DNA from: Natronosporangium sp035305625
GTDB taxonomy: Bacteria; Actinomycetota; Actinomycetes; Mycobacteriales; Micromonosporaceae
Length of the DNA stretch: 64,000 nucleotides
Direction: 5' to 3'
Assembly (NCBI GenBank): GCA_963809545.1
Contig: CAWEKD010000005.1
Location: 868,001-932,000 of the forward strand
A program made the translations under genes and the position numbers. Every line of letters begins with the position of its first letter. Within the stretch, counting starts at the first letter, position 1. Below the pieces are notes generated by a model, which searched no databases, had not been told where the DNA came from, and was given only the letters and a program-made list of their open reading frames with translations. Positions 34,758-43,857 of this stretch are shown here, one piece after another.

Positions 34758-34788
34758 TGCAGAAACTGCACACAACACAGTAACTGCA
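34758..34788. promoter_or_regulatory. candidate TetR operator (tandem palindromes)
   Basis: TGCAGAAACTGCA (34758-34770) is a perfect 5+3+5 inverted repeat. CAGTAACTG (34778-34786), extending to CAGTAACTGCA, is a second copy of the same motif, with centres 18 bp apart. Placed 18 bases before the tetR start, it is ideally situated for autorepression of the tetR-MFS operon. Confidence 0.6.
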
Positions 34789-34855
34789 CCTTCGGCGAGG
34801 TCGACGCCGGCCCGGGAAAGTCCCACCGGGACGTCACACAGGTGGCTGGAGTGGC

Positions 34856-35284
34856 TTACGCGCGGGGAGCGACGAACTCCGGCCGAACCGGGTCACCGGC
34901 GGTACCGGGAGCGGCGTGGGAGGGATCGACGTCCAGCGCCACAATCCGGTTGTTCGCGTCCACGTGCACGATCCGCGGCTGGTAGGTGCGGGCTTCCGCG
35001 TCGTCTACCTGCATGTACGAGAGCAGGATGACCAGGTCGCCCGGGTGGATCAGGTGGGCGGCCGCTCCGTTGATCCCGATCACCCCGCTGCCGCGCTCCC
35101 CCGGGATCACGTACGTTTCCAGGCGCGCCCCATTGGTGATGTCGACGATGGCCACCTGCTCGCCCGGCAGCAGGTCCGCTGCGTCCAGCAGATCCTCGTC
35201 GATGGTCACCGAACCGACGTAGTGCAGGTCAGCGTGGGTCACCGTCGCCCGGTGAATCTTCGACTTCAGCATCGTCCGCAGCAT
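34856..35284 (-). CDS. panD: aspartate 1-decarboxylase
   Basis: 142-aa pyruvoyl enzyme that makes beta-alanine for pantothenate. The chosen ATG at 35284 puts the self-cleavage site at Gly24-Ser25 (HYVGSVTID), exactly as in other PanD proteins, and GAGG lies eight bases upstream. A GTG three codons earlier overlaps the panC stop (GTGA) and is a less likely start. The sequence MLRTMLKSKIHRATVTHADL is typical of actinomycete PanD. It is the last gene of the DUF2520-panC-panD operon. Confidence 0.95.
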   Translation of the reverse strand: MLRTMLKSKIHRATVTHADLHYVGSVTIDEDLLDAADLLPGEQVAIVDITNGARLETYVIPGERGSGVIGINGAAAHLIHPGDLVILLSYMQVDDAEARTYQPRIVHVDANNRIVALDVDPSHAAPGTAGDPVRPEFVAPRA

Positions 35285-35289
35285 TCCTG

Positions 35290-36174
35290 TCACCTCACGA
35301 GCTGGATCTCAAGGTTGTCAATCAGCCTGGTGGTGCCCACCCGGGCAGCGACCAGCAAGCGGGCCCGCCCATCCGGTGGCAGCGGTACCACCTGGCCCGC
35401 GGTGGTACCGATCGGGGGCGCCAGCGGTCGCAGGTCCGGATCGGTCAGTGCCAGGTAGTCCAGCTGCACCCCCGCCAGGGGGCCGACCGCTGCAGCCAAC
35501 ACTCCGGCCGGGTCGGCGCCGGCGGCGGCCGCCGCTGCCCCGGCCTGGAGCGCGGTCGGCAGGGCCACCGCGGCCTGGCGCTCCTCGGGGGAGAGGTAGC
35601 GGTTGCGGCTGGATTGGGCTAGCCCATCCGACTCCCGGACGGTGGGAACCCCGACCACCTCCACCGGCAGGTCGAGGTCACGCACCATGGCTCGGATCAG
35701 GGTGAGTTGCTGGTAGTCCTTCTCGCCAAAGTACGCCATCGCCGGGCGGGTCAGCTGGAGTAGCTTAAGCACGACCGTCAGTACCCCCGCGAAGTGGCCC
35801 GGCCGGCTGGCGCCCTCCAGCACCTCACCCAGCGGTCCCGGATTCACTCGGACCGCCGGTTCCCCGTTCGGGTACATCTGCGCGGTGGTGGGCGCGAACA
35901 CCAGGTCCACCCCGGTCTGCGCGCACACCGCCAGGTCCGCCTCCAGGGTGCGGGGGTAGCGGTCGAAATCTTCGCCCGCGCCGAACTGCAGCGGATTGAC
36001 GAAGATGGTCGCCAGCAGGGTGCCGGCCCGCTCGCGGGCGGCCCGCAGCAGCGCCGCGTGCCCGTCGTGCAGCGCCCCCATGGTCATCACCACCGCGACC
36101 GGGTCGGCGGCGGTGGCGCGGGCGGCGGCCAGCTCCTCCCGGGTCCGTAGTAGCCGGGGCGTACGGATGTTCAT
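35290..36174 (-). CDS. panC: pantothenate synthetase (pantoate-beta-alanine ligase)
   Basis: 294 aa. Adenylates pantoate and joins it to beta-alanine. It has VMTMGALHDGHAALL with the nucleotide-binding HxGH, NPLQFGAGEDFDRYPRTLEA, the pantoate pocket PGHFAGVLTVVLKLLQL, FGEKDYQQL and SSRNRYLSPEER. The ATG at 36174 overlaps the stop of the DUF2520 gene (ATGA); the longer upstream frame is a shadow. panD follows directly and supplies beta-alanine, its substrate. Confidence 0.95.
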   Translation of the reverse strand: MNIRTPRLLRTREELAAARATAADPVAVVMTMGALHDGHAALLRAARERAGTLLATIFVNPLQFGAGEDFDRYPRTLEADLAVCAQTGVDLVFAPTTAQMYPNGEPAVRVNPGPLGEVLEGASRPGHFAGVLTVVLKLLQLTRPAMAYFGEKDYQQLTLIRAMVRDLDLPVEVVGVPTVRESDGLAQSSRNRYLSPEERQAAVALPTALQAGAAAAAAGADPAGVLAAAVGPLAGVQLDYLALTDPDLRPLAPPIGTTAGQVVPLPPDGRARLLVAARVGTTRLIDNLEIQLVR

Positions 36175-37082
36175 GCTGCCCTCCCCGCAGCCGTAACCGG
36201 TGGGTCCAGCACCGCCTGTAGCGATCGGGCGGCCGCCGGGTCCAGTCGGCCGGCCGCGACCGCCCGTTCGGTGGTCCGCTGCGCCAGCGCGCGGTAGGCG
36301 GGTACCGACTCCGGGGCGACGGCGGTCAACACGTCCAGGTGCCCGGTGACGGTACCGGTGTCCCCGCGGGCCACCGGGCCGGTCAGAGCCGCGTCGCCGT
36401 GGCGCAGGGTGTTCTCCAGCGCTGCCCGCAGCAGGGGGGCCAGGATCCGTTCCGGCCGGCCTATCCCGGCGGCCCGCAGCCAGTCGGCGGCCTCGTTGAC
36501 CAGGGTGGTCAGGTGGTTGGCGCCGTGCGCGAGCGCGGCGTGGTAGAGCGGGCGGGCCGACTCCGGCAGCCACTCCGGGTGTCCCCGCAGATCAGCGACC
36601 AGCCGGGTGGCGAACGCGCGCACGTCGTCCGGGGCGGTCACCCCGTAGCCCGTGCCCGGCAGCCGGGCCAGGTCGTCCGGGGTGCCGGTGAAGGTCATCG
36701 CGGGATGGAGGGCCAACGGACGAGCGCCCCGGGCGGAGACCGGAGAGAGTACCGCCAGCCCGTGGGCGCCGGAGGGGTGCGCCACCACCTGCCCGGCGGG
36801 CCAGTCCGACACCTGCGTGGCGAGGTCGTTGACCAGTCCCGCCAAGCTGTCATCCGGAACCGCGAGCAGCAGCAGGTCTCGCGCAGCGCCGACTACCTCG
36901 GGCGCCGGGCGGACCGGGACTCCGGGTAGGAGCGCGGTGAGTCGTTCCGGCGTACGGGTAGGGGTCACCGCGGTCACGGTGTGGCCGGCCGCGGCCAGCG
37001 CCGCCGCCAGGACGGTGCCGACTCGGCCAGCGCCGATGACGCCGACGGTCAGCCCGTTCCGGGCACGCGGCGGTGCATTCAT
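36171..37082 (-). CDS. Rossmann-like/DUF2520 protein, possible ketopantoate reductase
   Basis: 303 aa. The N-terminal NAD(P)-binding domain starts LTVGVIGAGRVGTVLAAALA. A DUF2520 helical domain follows (about 150-290, with YHAALAHGANHLTTLVNEA). It is translationally coupled to panC-panD. A protein of this architecture, PanG of Francisella, has been reported as a ketopantoate reductase, and the operon otherwise lacks panE. Ketopantoate reduction is therefore a good hypothesis but unproven. No Shine-Dalgarno other than GAGGAC precedes the ATG at 37082. A perfect 21-bp palindrome lies about 50 bp upstream. Confidence 0.78.
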   Translation of the reverse strand: MNAPPRARNGLTVGVIGAGRVGTVLAAALAAAGHTVTAVTPTRTPERLTALLPGVPVRPAPEVVGAARDLLLLAVPDDSLAGLVNDLATQVSDWPAGQVVAHPSGAHGLAVLSPVSARGARPLALHPAMTFTGTPDDLARLPGTGYGVTAPDDVRAFATRLVADLRGHPEWLPESARPLYHAALAHGANHLTTLVNEAADWLRAAGIGRPERILAPLLRAALENTLRHGDAALTGPVARGDTGTVTGHLDVLTAVAPESVPAYRALAQRTTERAVAAGRLDPAAARSLQAVLDPPVTAAGRAA

Positions 37083-37130
37083 GGCGATCCAGTCCTCAGT
37101 TCGTGGGTACCGGTCGGGCTCCAGTATCCG

Positions 37131-37151
37131 GCCTCCTCCCAGGGAGGAGGC
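37131..37151. promoter_or_regulatory. perfect palindrome upstream of the pan operon
   Basis: Arms GCCTCCTCCC and GGGAGGAGGC meet around one central A, flanked by CCGG on both sides at short distance. It lies in the 251-bp divergent region between the pan operon and the septum-formation lipoprotein. It could be an operator or, in RNA, a hairpin that hides a Shine-Dalgarno-like GGAGGAGG. Confidence 0.5.
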
Positions 37152-37333
37152 AACCGGTTGTGAAATGTTTCTCTCCCGCTCCGGCTGGGTGAAGGGCGAC
37201 CGGGGCGGGTGGGGTTCACGGCTTTTGGGGCGTTTGTAATTGACCGTGCGGGGAACGCACCGATCGCCTAAGCTCTCCGCCTGGCGTCGGCCGCGGAGGC
37301 GGGTGCGGCCGGGACCGGCACGGAGGAGGCGCG

Positions 37334-37852
37334 GTGGCGGTACGGGTGCGGCGGCTGGCGCTGGCCCTGGTGGTGGGTGGACTGCTGGCAGGGTGTACCC
37401 CGGTGGCCTCGGCGGTTACCGACGGTGACCTGCTCGACCAGTGGACCGCATTTCCTGAGCCGGAGCCGTTCGTGCCGGAAGCGGGCACCTGTCACACCAC
37501 GTACCGGCCCTCGGTGCGGCTGGGGATATACCAGCCGATCGCCTGCGACATCCCCCACGACGTCGAGACCGTGTACGTCGGGGAGTTCACCGGCGAGACG
37601 GCGGACCGGCTGACGCCCCCGGCGGAGGGCACCCCGCGGATGTTCAACGACTGCCTCGAGCTGGCGCTGGACTACCTCGGGGTCCGGGCCTCCGGGCTGC
37701 CCGTCCCCATCTGGACCATCCTGGGCTGGCCCTCGAAGCAGGACTGGGACAACGGCGAGCGCACCTTCCGCTGCACCATCTACTTCGACGGCACGGTGAC
37801 CGGGTTGTTGGAAGGGGTGGGGGCGGCCGGTCTGCGGGAGGCCCTCGGGTGA
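37334..37852 (+). CDS. septum-formation-family lipoprotein, single domain
   Basis: 172-aa secreted lipoprotein: signal segment LALALVVGGLLAGC with lipobox LLAGC, then one septum-formation (Septum_form) domain containing DGDLLDQW, FVPEAGTCH, CDIPHDVETVYVGEFTG and DWDNGERTFRC. GGAGGAGG lies four bases before the GTG. The domain is closely similar to the first half of the next gene, so the pair arose by tandem duplication. The family is named from actinomycete proteins linked to septum formation; a direct role here is unproven. Confidence 0.75.
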   Translation: MAVRVRRLALALVVGGLLAGCTPVASAVTDGDLLDQWTAFPEPEPFVPEAGTCHTTYRPSVRLGIYQPIACDIPHDVETVYVGEFTGETADRLTPPAEGTPRMFNDCLELALDYLGVRASGLPVPIWTILGWPSKQDWDNGERTFRCTIYFDGTVTGLLEGVGAAGLREALG

Positions 37853-37995
37853 CGGCTCCGCCGGCCGGTGACGGGTGAACTGGCTCACCCGTGACCGGGG
37901 CAAACCCGTACCGGTGTTCACAAAGGCCGTCTTCGGCCCCAGGGCCAACCCTTATGCTCACAGGTCAACGTGGGGCGGATGCGGGAGATGAGCGG

Positions 37996-38907
37996 ATGGA
38001 CAACCGGATCCGAGGGTGGCTGGCGCTGGCGTTCGGTGGGGTCATCGCGCTGGTGATGGGTGGCTGCAGCAGCCTGCCGGACGGGATGGACGGTGACCTG
38101 ACCAACCAGTGGTCCCGCTTGCCGGAGCCGGTCGAGTTTGTCCCCGAGGCGGGGGTGTGCCACCCCGATCCCTACCGCCGGACCGCGCCGCTGGCGGAGT
38201 ATCAGCCGGTCGAGTGCGACCAGCCGCATTTTGTCGAGACGGTGTACGTGGGTGAGTTCACGGGCCGGGCGGCGGACCGGGACACCCCGCCCGGGGCGCG
38301 ATCCAGCCACGTCCGCCGGGCCTACCGAGAGTGTGAGAAACAGGTCAAGAAGTTCCTGGGGGCCGATTTCCGGTACGGGCGGCTGTGGCTGGGGGTGGCG
38401 GTGCCCTCCGAGGAGGGGTGGCAGGGCGGCGCCCGCTGGTTCCGCTGCGACTTGATGGAGCTGGAACCCGGACACGGCGACCCGGTGCGCCGGGAAGGGT
38501 CGCTGGCCGGCGCCCTGACCGGCGAGTCCGATCTGCGCCTGGGCTGCTATCGGGTGTCGACCGACGACGATGGGGCGATCAAGGAAATGACCGCGGTGCC
38601 TTGCAGCGAGCCGCACCAGGCGGAGTTCGTCGGGGTGTGGCGAGCCGACTTCGACGACTACCCCACCGGCGGGGACGCCGAGGCCCAGGTCTACCGCGGG
38701 TGCCGGGAACAGGTGGCGGAGTACGTGGACGTGCCGGTCGACGCCAATCTGCCGGCGCGAACCGGCGCGATCGCCGACTGGATGAGTAAACGGGACTGGG
38801 GCGCCGGGGATCGGGCCTTCCGCTGCTACCTGTGGCTGCCCGATGGCGAGTTGACCGAGTCGCTGGCCGGAGCCGGGGTCGACGCGCTGCCGGTCCGGAA
38901 TCAATGA
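37996..38907 (+). CDS. septum-formation-family lipoprotein, two domains
   Basis: 303-aa lipoprotein with lipobox VMGGC in GGVIALVMGGCSS. Two Septum_form-type domains follow: the first (about 30-160) has FVPEAGVCH, PHFVETVYVGEFTG and ARWFRCDL; the second (about 175-290) has LGCYRVS, EPHQAEFVGVW and DRAFRCYLWL. Cys pairs are spaced alike, suggesting disulfides outside the cell. GGGAG precedes the ATG at 37996, and the upstream in-frame codon at 37891 gives no signal peptide. The stop overlaps the nadB ATG by four bases, an odd coupling of an envelope protein to NAD synthesis. Confidence 0.76.
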   Translation: MDNRIRGWLALAFGGVIALVMGGCSSLPDGMDGDLTNQWSRLPEPVEFVPEAGVCHPDPYRRTAPLAEYQPVECDQPHFVETVYVGEFTGRAADRDTPPGARSSHVRRAYRECEKQVKKFLGADFRYGRLWLGVAVPSEEGWQGGARWFRCDLMELEPGHGDPVRREGSLAGALTGESDLRLGCYRVSTDDDGAIKEMTAVPCSEPHQAEFVGVWRADFDDYPTGGDAEAQVYRGCREQVAEYVDVPVDANLPARTGAIADWMSKRDWGAGDRAFRCYLWLPDGELTESLAGAGVDALPVRNQ

Positions 38908-40676
38908 GCGCCGCCATGCCCGCCACCGAGACCACCCTCGCACCAGCGCACCCGCCGGGACTGTCGCTGCCGTCACTGCCCCGGTTGCCGGTTCACCTGC
39001 CCGCTCCCGCCCCCGGCTGGGTGGAGGTCACCGATGTGGTCGTGGTGGGGTCCGGCATCGCCGGCCTGACCACCGCCCTGTACCTGCGGGAGGCCGGCTA
39101 CCACGTCACCGTGGTGACCAAGGACAACGTGGACGACAGCTCGACCCGGTGGGCGCAGGGCGGGATCGCGGCGGTACTGGCGCCGGACGACACCCCGGCG
39201 GCCCACGCCGCGGACACGCTGGCGGCGGGGGCCGGCCTGTGCGACCCGGCGGCGGTGGAGATCCTGGTGTCGGAGGGGCCGGCCCGGGTGCGGGAGCTGA
39301 TCAGGTTCGGCGCGAGCTTTGACCGGCACCCGGACGGCCGGTTGATGCTGACCCGGGAGGGCGGCCACCGCGCCGACCGGGTGGCGCACGCCGGTGGTGA
39401 CGCCACCGGGGCGGAGGTCCAACGCGCACTACAGGAGCTGGTACGCCGGGATCCGTGGGTCCGGTTAGTGGAGCACGCACTGGTGGTGGACCTGCTCACC
39501 GAGGGCGGGCCGACGGGACGGGTGACCGGGGTGATGCTGCACGTGTTGGGCGAGGGCACCCCGGACGGGGTGGGCGCGGTCCTGGCCCGCGCGGTGGTTC
39601 TCGCCACCGGCGGGATCGGTCAGGTCTACGCCTCCACCACCAACCCGCCGGTGTCCACCGGGGACGGGGTGGCGCTGGCGCTGCGGGCCGGGGCGGCCGT
39701 GGCGGACCTGGAGTTCGTCCAGTTCCACCCGACCGCGCTGGTGCGGTCCGGCGGTACCGGGCCACAGCCCCTGATCTCGGAGGCGCTGCGGGGGGAGGGA
39801 GCGTACCTGCTGGACCCCGCTGGGCGTCGGTTCATGGTCGGCCAGCACGAACTGGCGGAGCTGGCACCCCGGGACGTGGTGGCCAAGGCGGTGCATCAGG
39901 CGATGCGCGCGGCCGGCACCGATCACGTGTGGCTGGACGCACGGCATCTGGGCCGGGCGTTCCTGGCCCGCCGGTTCCCGACCATCCTGGCCGCCTGCCG
40001 GGCCGCCGGTATCGATCCGGCGACCGAGCCGATCCCGGTGGCCCCGGCCGCCCACTATGCCAGCGGTGGGGTACGCACCGACCAGCGCGGCCGTACCTCG
40101 GTGCCGGCCCTGTACGCGTGTGGCGAGGTCGCCTGCACCGGGGTGCACGGGGCGAACCGGTTGGCCTCCAATTCCCTCCTGGAAGGGTTGGTGTACGCCC
40201 GACGGATCGCCACCGATCTGGTCCAGCGGTGGGATGAGCTGCCGGCGCCCGACCCGGACCGGGTGGCGGTGCCGGCCGCTTCGCCGCCGCCGGGGCGCAC
40301 CGACCCGGGCGCGGTGGCCTCGCCCGCGGACTCGACCTTCACCGCGCCAGAGGCGGTGGCCGAGGCCCGGCGGATGCTGCAACAGGCGATGAGCGCGGGC
40401 GCGGGCGTACTGCGCAGCGCCGAGTCGTTGACCGAGGTGGCCGCACAACTGGTGAAGTTGGCGCCGGCGGCGACCGGTACCGGCAGCGCGGGTTGGGAAC
40501 TGGCGAACCTGCTCACGGTGGCAAGCGGGCTGGTGGCCGCGGCGTACGCCCGCCAGGAGAGCCGGGGGTGTCACTGGCGGGCGGATCACCCCGATCCCCG
40601 GCCGGAATGGCGTGGCCGCCTGCGCGGTGCGGTGGGCGAGGACGGATCGTTTACCCTGGCATGGGAGCGCGCATGA
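38904..40676 (+). CDS. nadB: L-aspartate oxidase
   Basis: 590-aa FAD enzyme that oxidises aspartate to iminoaspartate, the first step of de novo NAD synthesis. FAD-binding VVVVGSGIAGLTTALYLREA (about 47-66), DDSSTRWAQGGIAAVL, EFVQFHPTAL, RGEGAYLLDPAGRRF, GVRTDQRGRTSVPALYACGE and VHGANRLASNSLLEGLVYAR are all present, followed by the C-terminal helical domain. An N-terminal Pro/Leu-rich extension of about 35 residues precedes the FAD domain. It starts at the ATG overlapping the lipoprotein stop and ends overlapping nadC. nadA is not in this window. Confidence 0.94.
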   Translation: MSAAMPATETTLAPAHPPGLSLPSLPRLPVHLPAPAPGWVEVTDVVVVGSGIAGLTTALYLREAGYHVTVVTKDNVDDSSTRWAQGGIAAVLAPDDTPAAHAADTLAAGAGLCDPAAVEILVSEGPARVRELIRFGASFDRHPDGRLMLTREGGHRADRVAHAGGDATGAEVQRALQELVRRDPWVRLVEHALVVDLLTEGGPTGRVTGVMLHVLGEGTPDGVGAVLARAVVLATGGIGQVYASTTNPPVSTGDGVALALRAGAAVADLEFVQFHPTALVRSGGTGPQPLISEALRGEGAYLLDPAGRRFMVGQHELAELAPRDVVAKAVHQAMRAAGTDHVWLDARHLGRAFLARRFPTILAACRAAGIDPATEPIPVAPAAHYASGGVRTDQRGRTSVPALYACGEVACTGVHGANRLASNSLLEGLVYARRIATDLVQRWDELPAPDPDRVAVPAASPPPGRTDPGAVASPADSTFTAPEAVAEARRMLQQAMSAGAGVLRSAESLTEVAAQLVKLAPAATGTGSAGWELANLLTVASGLVAAAYARQESRGCHWRADHPDPRPEWRGRLRGAVGEDGSFTLAWERA

Positions 40677-41551
40677 GACCGTCGACAGTAGATGCTCTGG
40701 TAGCCGCTGGTCTGGATCCGACCGAGGTGAGCCGGGTGATCCGGGTGGCGCTCGAGGAGGACCTCGGCCCAGACGGGATCGATGTCACCAGTCGCGCGAC
40801 CATCCCGGCCGATCAGACCGACACCGCTGAGTTGGTGGCCCGCGGCGACGGGATCGTGGCCGGGTTGATCGTGGCCGCGGCGGTGTTCGAACTCATTGAT
40901 CAGCGAGTGGTGGTGGAGCCGCGGATCGCCGACGGCACGCGCGTGACCCGGGGCACTCCGTTGGCCACCGTGACCGGCCCCACGCGAGCCCTGTTGACGG
41001 GGGAACGGACCGCGCTCAATCTGCTGTGCCGGATGTCCGGGATAGCCACCCATACCCGGGCGTGGGCGGACGCGTTGGCGGGGAGTAAAGCGCGCGTGCT
41101 GGACACCCGGAAGACCACCCCGGGGCTGCGAGCGCTGGAAAAGTACGCGGTCCGCGCCGGTGGGGGCGACAACAAGCGGATGGGGCTGTACGACGTCGCA
41201 ATGATCAAGGACAACCACATCCGGGCCGCGGGTGGGATAGCGCCGGCGTTCGCCCGGGTCCGGGCGGCGTACCCCAATCTGCCGGTGCAGGTGGAAGTGA
41301 CCAGCGTGGCCGAGGCGGAGGCGGCGGTGGCCGCCGGGGCGGATTTCCTGTTGTGCGACAACCTGGAACCGGACGAGCTGCGCGCGATCGTGGCGGCGGT
41401 GGGTGACCGAGCGGAGCTGGAAGCCACCGGCGGGCTCACCCTGCCCCGGGCGCGGGAGTACGCCGAAACCGGGGTGGACTACCTTTCGGTGGGAGCGTTG
41501 ACACACTCCTCTCCGATTCTGGATATCGCACTGGACCTAAGAGGCCGCTGA
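40673..41551 (+). CDS. nadC: nicotinate-nucleotide diphosphorylase (carboxylating)
   Basis: 292-aa quinolinate phosphoribosyltransferase. It has ALEEDLGPDGIDVTSRATIP, ERTALNLLCRMSGIAT, VLDTRKTTPGLRALEKYAV, RAGGGDNKRMGLYDVAMIKD and the C-terminal VDYLSVGALTHSSPILDIAL. The ATG at 40673 overlaps the nadB stop (ATGA) and has GGGAG five bases upstream; another in-frame ATG is at 40661. Its stop shares a base with the coaX start (TGATG). Confidence 0.95.
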   Translation: MRPSTVDALVAAGLDPTEVSRVIRVALEEDLGPDGIDVTSRATIPADQTDTAELVARGDGIVAGLIVAAAVFELIDQRVVVEPRIADGTRVTRGTPLATVTGPTRALLTGERTALNLLCRMSGIATHTRAWADALAGSKARVLDTRKTTPGLRALEKYAVRAGGGDNKRMGLYDVAMIKDNHIRAAGGIAPAFARVRAAYPNLPVQVEVTSVAEAEAAVAAGADFLLCDNLEPDELRAIVAAVGDRAELEATGGLTLPRAREYAETGVDYLSVGALTHSSPILDIALDLRGR

Positions 41552-42333
41552 TGCTGCTTTGCATCGACGTAGGCAACACCAACACGGTGCTTGCCACGTT
41601 CGACCGTGACTCCGATGGCACGATCGTGCACTCCTGGCGGATCAAGACCGACGCCCGCACCACCGCCGATGAGCTGGGGCTGATGTTCGAAGGGCTGCTG
41701 TCCCGAGAAGGGGTGACGGTGACCGGGGTGGCCGCCTGCTCGACCGTACCGGCGATGCTGCGCTCCTTGCGTTCGATGCTGGGCCGGTACTACCGGGGCG
41801 TGCCGTCGGTGGTGGTGGAGCCCGGCATCCGGACCGGGGTGCCGCTGGCGATCGACAACCCGAAGGAGGTAGGGGCGGACCGGGTCGTCAACACCCTGGC
41901 CGCCTACACCCTGTACGGCGGGCCGTCAGTGGTGGTGGATTTCGGTACCTCTACCAACTTCGATGTGGTGTCGGCCAAGGGGGAGTTCCTGGGTGGGGTG
42001 ATCGCCCCCGGGATAGAAATCTCGGTGGAGGCGTTGGCTACCCGGGCCGCCCAGCTGCGAAAAGTAGAGCTGGTCAAACCCCCCCGGGTGGTGGGTAAGA
42101 ACACCGTCGAGTGCGTGCAGGCCGGGGTGGTGTACGGATTCGCCGGCCAAGTGGACGCGATCGTCCGGGCGATCGTGGCCGAATTGGGGGGCGAGGTGAA
42201 CGCGGTGGTGGCCACGGGCGGATTGGCGCCGGTGGTGCTCAGCGAGTGCACCACCATCACCCACCACGAGCCGATGCTGACCTTGCTCGGCCTACAGTCG
42301 ATTTTCGCTCGAAACGTGCGAGAGGAATCCTGA
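41551..42333 (+). CDS. coaX: type III pantothenate kinase
   Basis: 260-aa CoaX, which phosphorylates pantothenate as the first step to CoA. Motifs: DVGNTNTVLATFD (phosphate 1), GIRTGVPLAIDNPKEVGADR, VVVDFGTSTNFDVVSAKGEF with the catalytic Asp, and GGVIAPGIEISVEAL. It sits at the end of the nadBC operon and just ahead of lysS, the standard actinomycete order. With panC/panD a few kb away it belongs to the same CoA pathway. No damage is visible; the indel-rich zone begins just downstream. Confidence 0.94.
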   Translation: MLLCIDVGNTNTVLATFDRDSDGTIVHSWRIKTDARTTADELGLMFEGLLSREGVTVTGVAACSTVPAMLRSLRSMLGRYYRGVPSVVVEPGIRTGVPLAIDNPKEVGADRVVNTLAAYTLYGGPSVVVDFGTSTNFDVVSAKGEFLGGVIAPGIEISVEALATRAAQLRKVELVKPPRVVGKNTVECVQAGVVYGFAGQVDAIVRAIVAELGGEVNAVVATGGLAPVVLSECTTITHHEPMLTLLGLQSIFARNVREES

Positions 42334-42334
42334 C

Positions 42335-43857
42335 GTGACCGATCCCCGCCAGCCGATTGCCGGCTCCGCCGCCGATGACGCCGACGACCTGCCGGAGCAG
42401 ATGCGGGTACGTCGCGACAAGCGGGCCCGGTTGGCCGAGAGTGGCCGCCCGCCGTACCCGGTGAACTATCCCCGCACCACCACCCTGGCGCAGGTGCGAC
42501 AGCGGTTCGGGGATCTGCCACCGGACACCGCCACCGGGGAGCGGGTGGCGGTCACCGGTCGGGTGATTTTCATTCGGAACACCGGCAAGCTGTGCTTCGC
42601 CACTCTCCGGGACGGTGACGGGACCGAACTACAGGCGATGCTGTCCCAGGCCAAGGTCGGGGAGGAAGCCCTGGACCGAGTGGAAGCAGCTGGTCGACAT
42701 CGGTGACCAGGTGGGGGTCTCCGGTGAGGTGGTCACCAGTCGGCGGGGTGAGCTGTCGGTGATGGCCGACGAGTGGACCATGACCGCCAAGGCGCTGCGG
42801 CCGCTGCCGGTGGCGCACAAGCCGCTCAGCGAGGAGGCCCGGGTCCGCCAGCGGTATGTGGACCTGATTGTCCGGCCGCAGGCCCGGGAGATGGTGCGGG
42901 CGCGGGCCACGGTGGTCCGCAGCCTGCGTGATTCTCTCCACACCCGGGGGTTCATCGAGGTCGAGACCCCGATGCTGCAGCTGCTGCACGGCGGAGCGGC
43001 GGCGCGCCCATTCATCACCCACAGCAATGCTCTCGATATCGATCTATATCTGCGGATCGCTCCGGAGCTGTTCCTGAAGCGGGCGGTGGTCGGGGGAATC
43101 GAGCGGGTCTTTGAATCAACCGCGACTTCCGTAACGAAGGTGTGGACTCCTCGCATTCGCCAGAGTTCGCAATGCTGGAGGTCTATCAGGCTTACGCCGA
43201 CTACCACGGCATGGCGGAGTTGACCCGCGAACTGGTGCAAGCGGCTGCTTTTGCATTGACGGGGTCACACGTCGTGACGCTGGCGGACGGGACAGAGTTT
43301 GACCTGGGCGGGCAATGGCGCGGATAACTCTGTTCGGCTCCCTGTCCGAAGCACTGGGGGAGGAGGTTACGTCCCGCCACCCCCCGGGCGAAACTAGTGC
43401 AGCTACGCCGACCGGCACGAGTTGTCAGTGGACCCGAAGTGGGGCGCGGGCAAGCTGGCGGAGGAGTTGTTCGAGCACCTGGTGGCGCCCGGGCTGGTCG
43501 CAACCCACGTTCGTGTTTGATTACCCGGCGGAGACCAGCCCGTTGACCCGGCCGCACCGAAACGTGCCCGGGCTGGCCGAGAAGTGGGATCTGTACGTGC
43601 GGGGGGTTGAGCTGGCCACGGCCTACTCGGAGTTGACCGATCCGGTGATTCAGCGGGAAACCCTGATCGCGCAGGCGCGGGCGGCCGCCCAAGGCGATGA
43701 GGAAGCGATGCGGCTCGACGAAGACTTCCTGCGCGCGATGGAGTACGGAATGCCGCCGACCGGGGGCATGGGAATGGGAATCGACCGCTTGATGATGGCG
43801 CTGACCGGGCTGGGGATTCGCGAGACTATCCTGTTCCCACTTGTACGCCCGGAGTAG
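42335..43857 (+). CDS. lysS: lysyl-tRNA synthetase, class II (frame broken as written)
   Basis: About 500 codons of class II LysRS read in pieces. The first frame (GTG 42335) gives the N-terminal OB-fold domain up to VGEEALD. A +1 at about 42683 is followed by EWKQLVDIGDQVGVSGEVVT through RQRYVDLIVRPQAREMVRAR and LRIAPELFLKRAVVGGIERV. A missing base at about 43110 is followed by NRDFRNEGVDSSHSPEFAML, and more shifts occur at about 43325, 43395-43410 and 43500. The end, with FVFDYPAETSPLTRPHR and MEYGMPPTGGMGMGIDRLMM, is intact. All three class II motifs can be found. The gene is essential, so sequencing indels are more likely than true decay. Confidence 0.85.
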
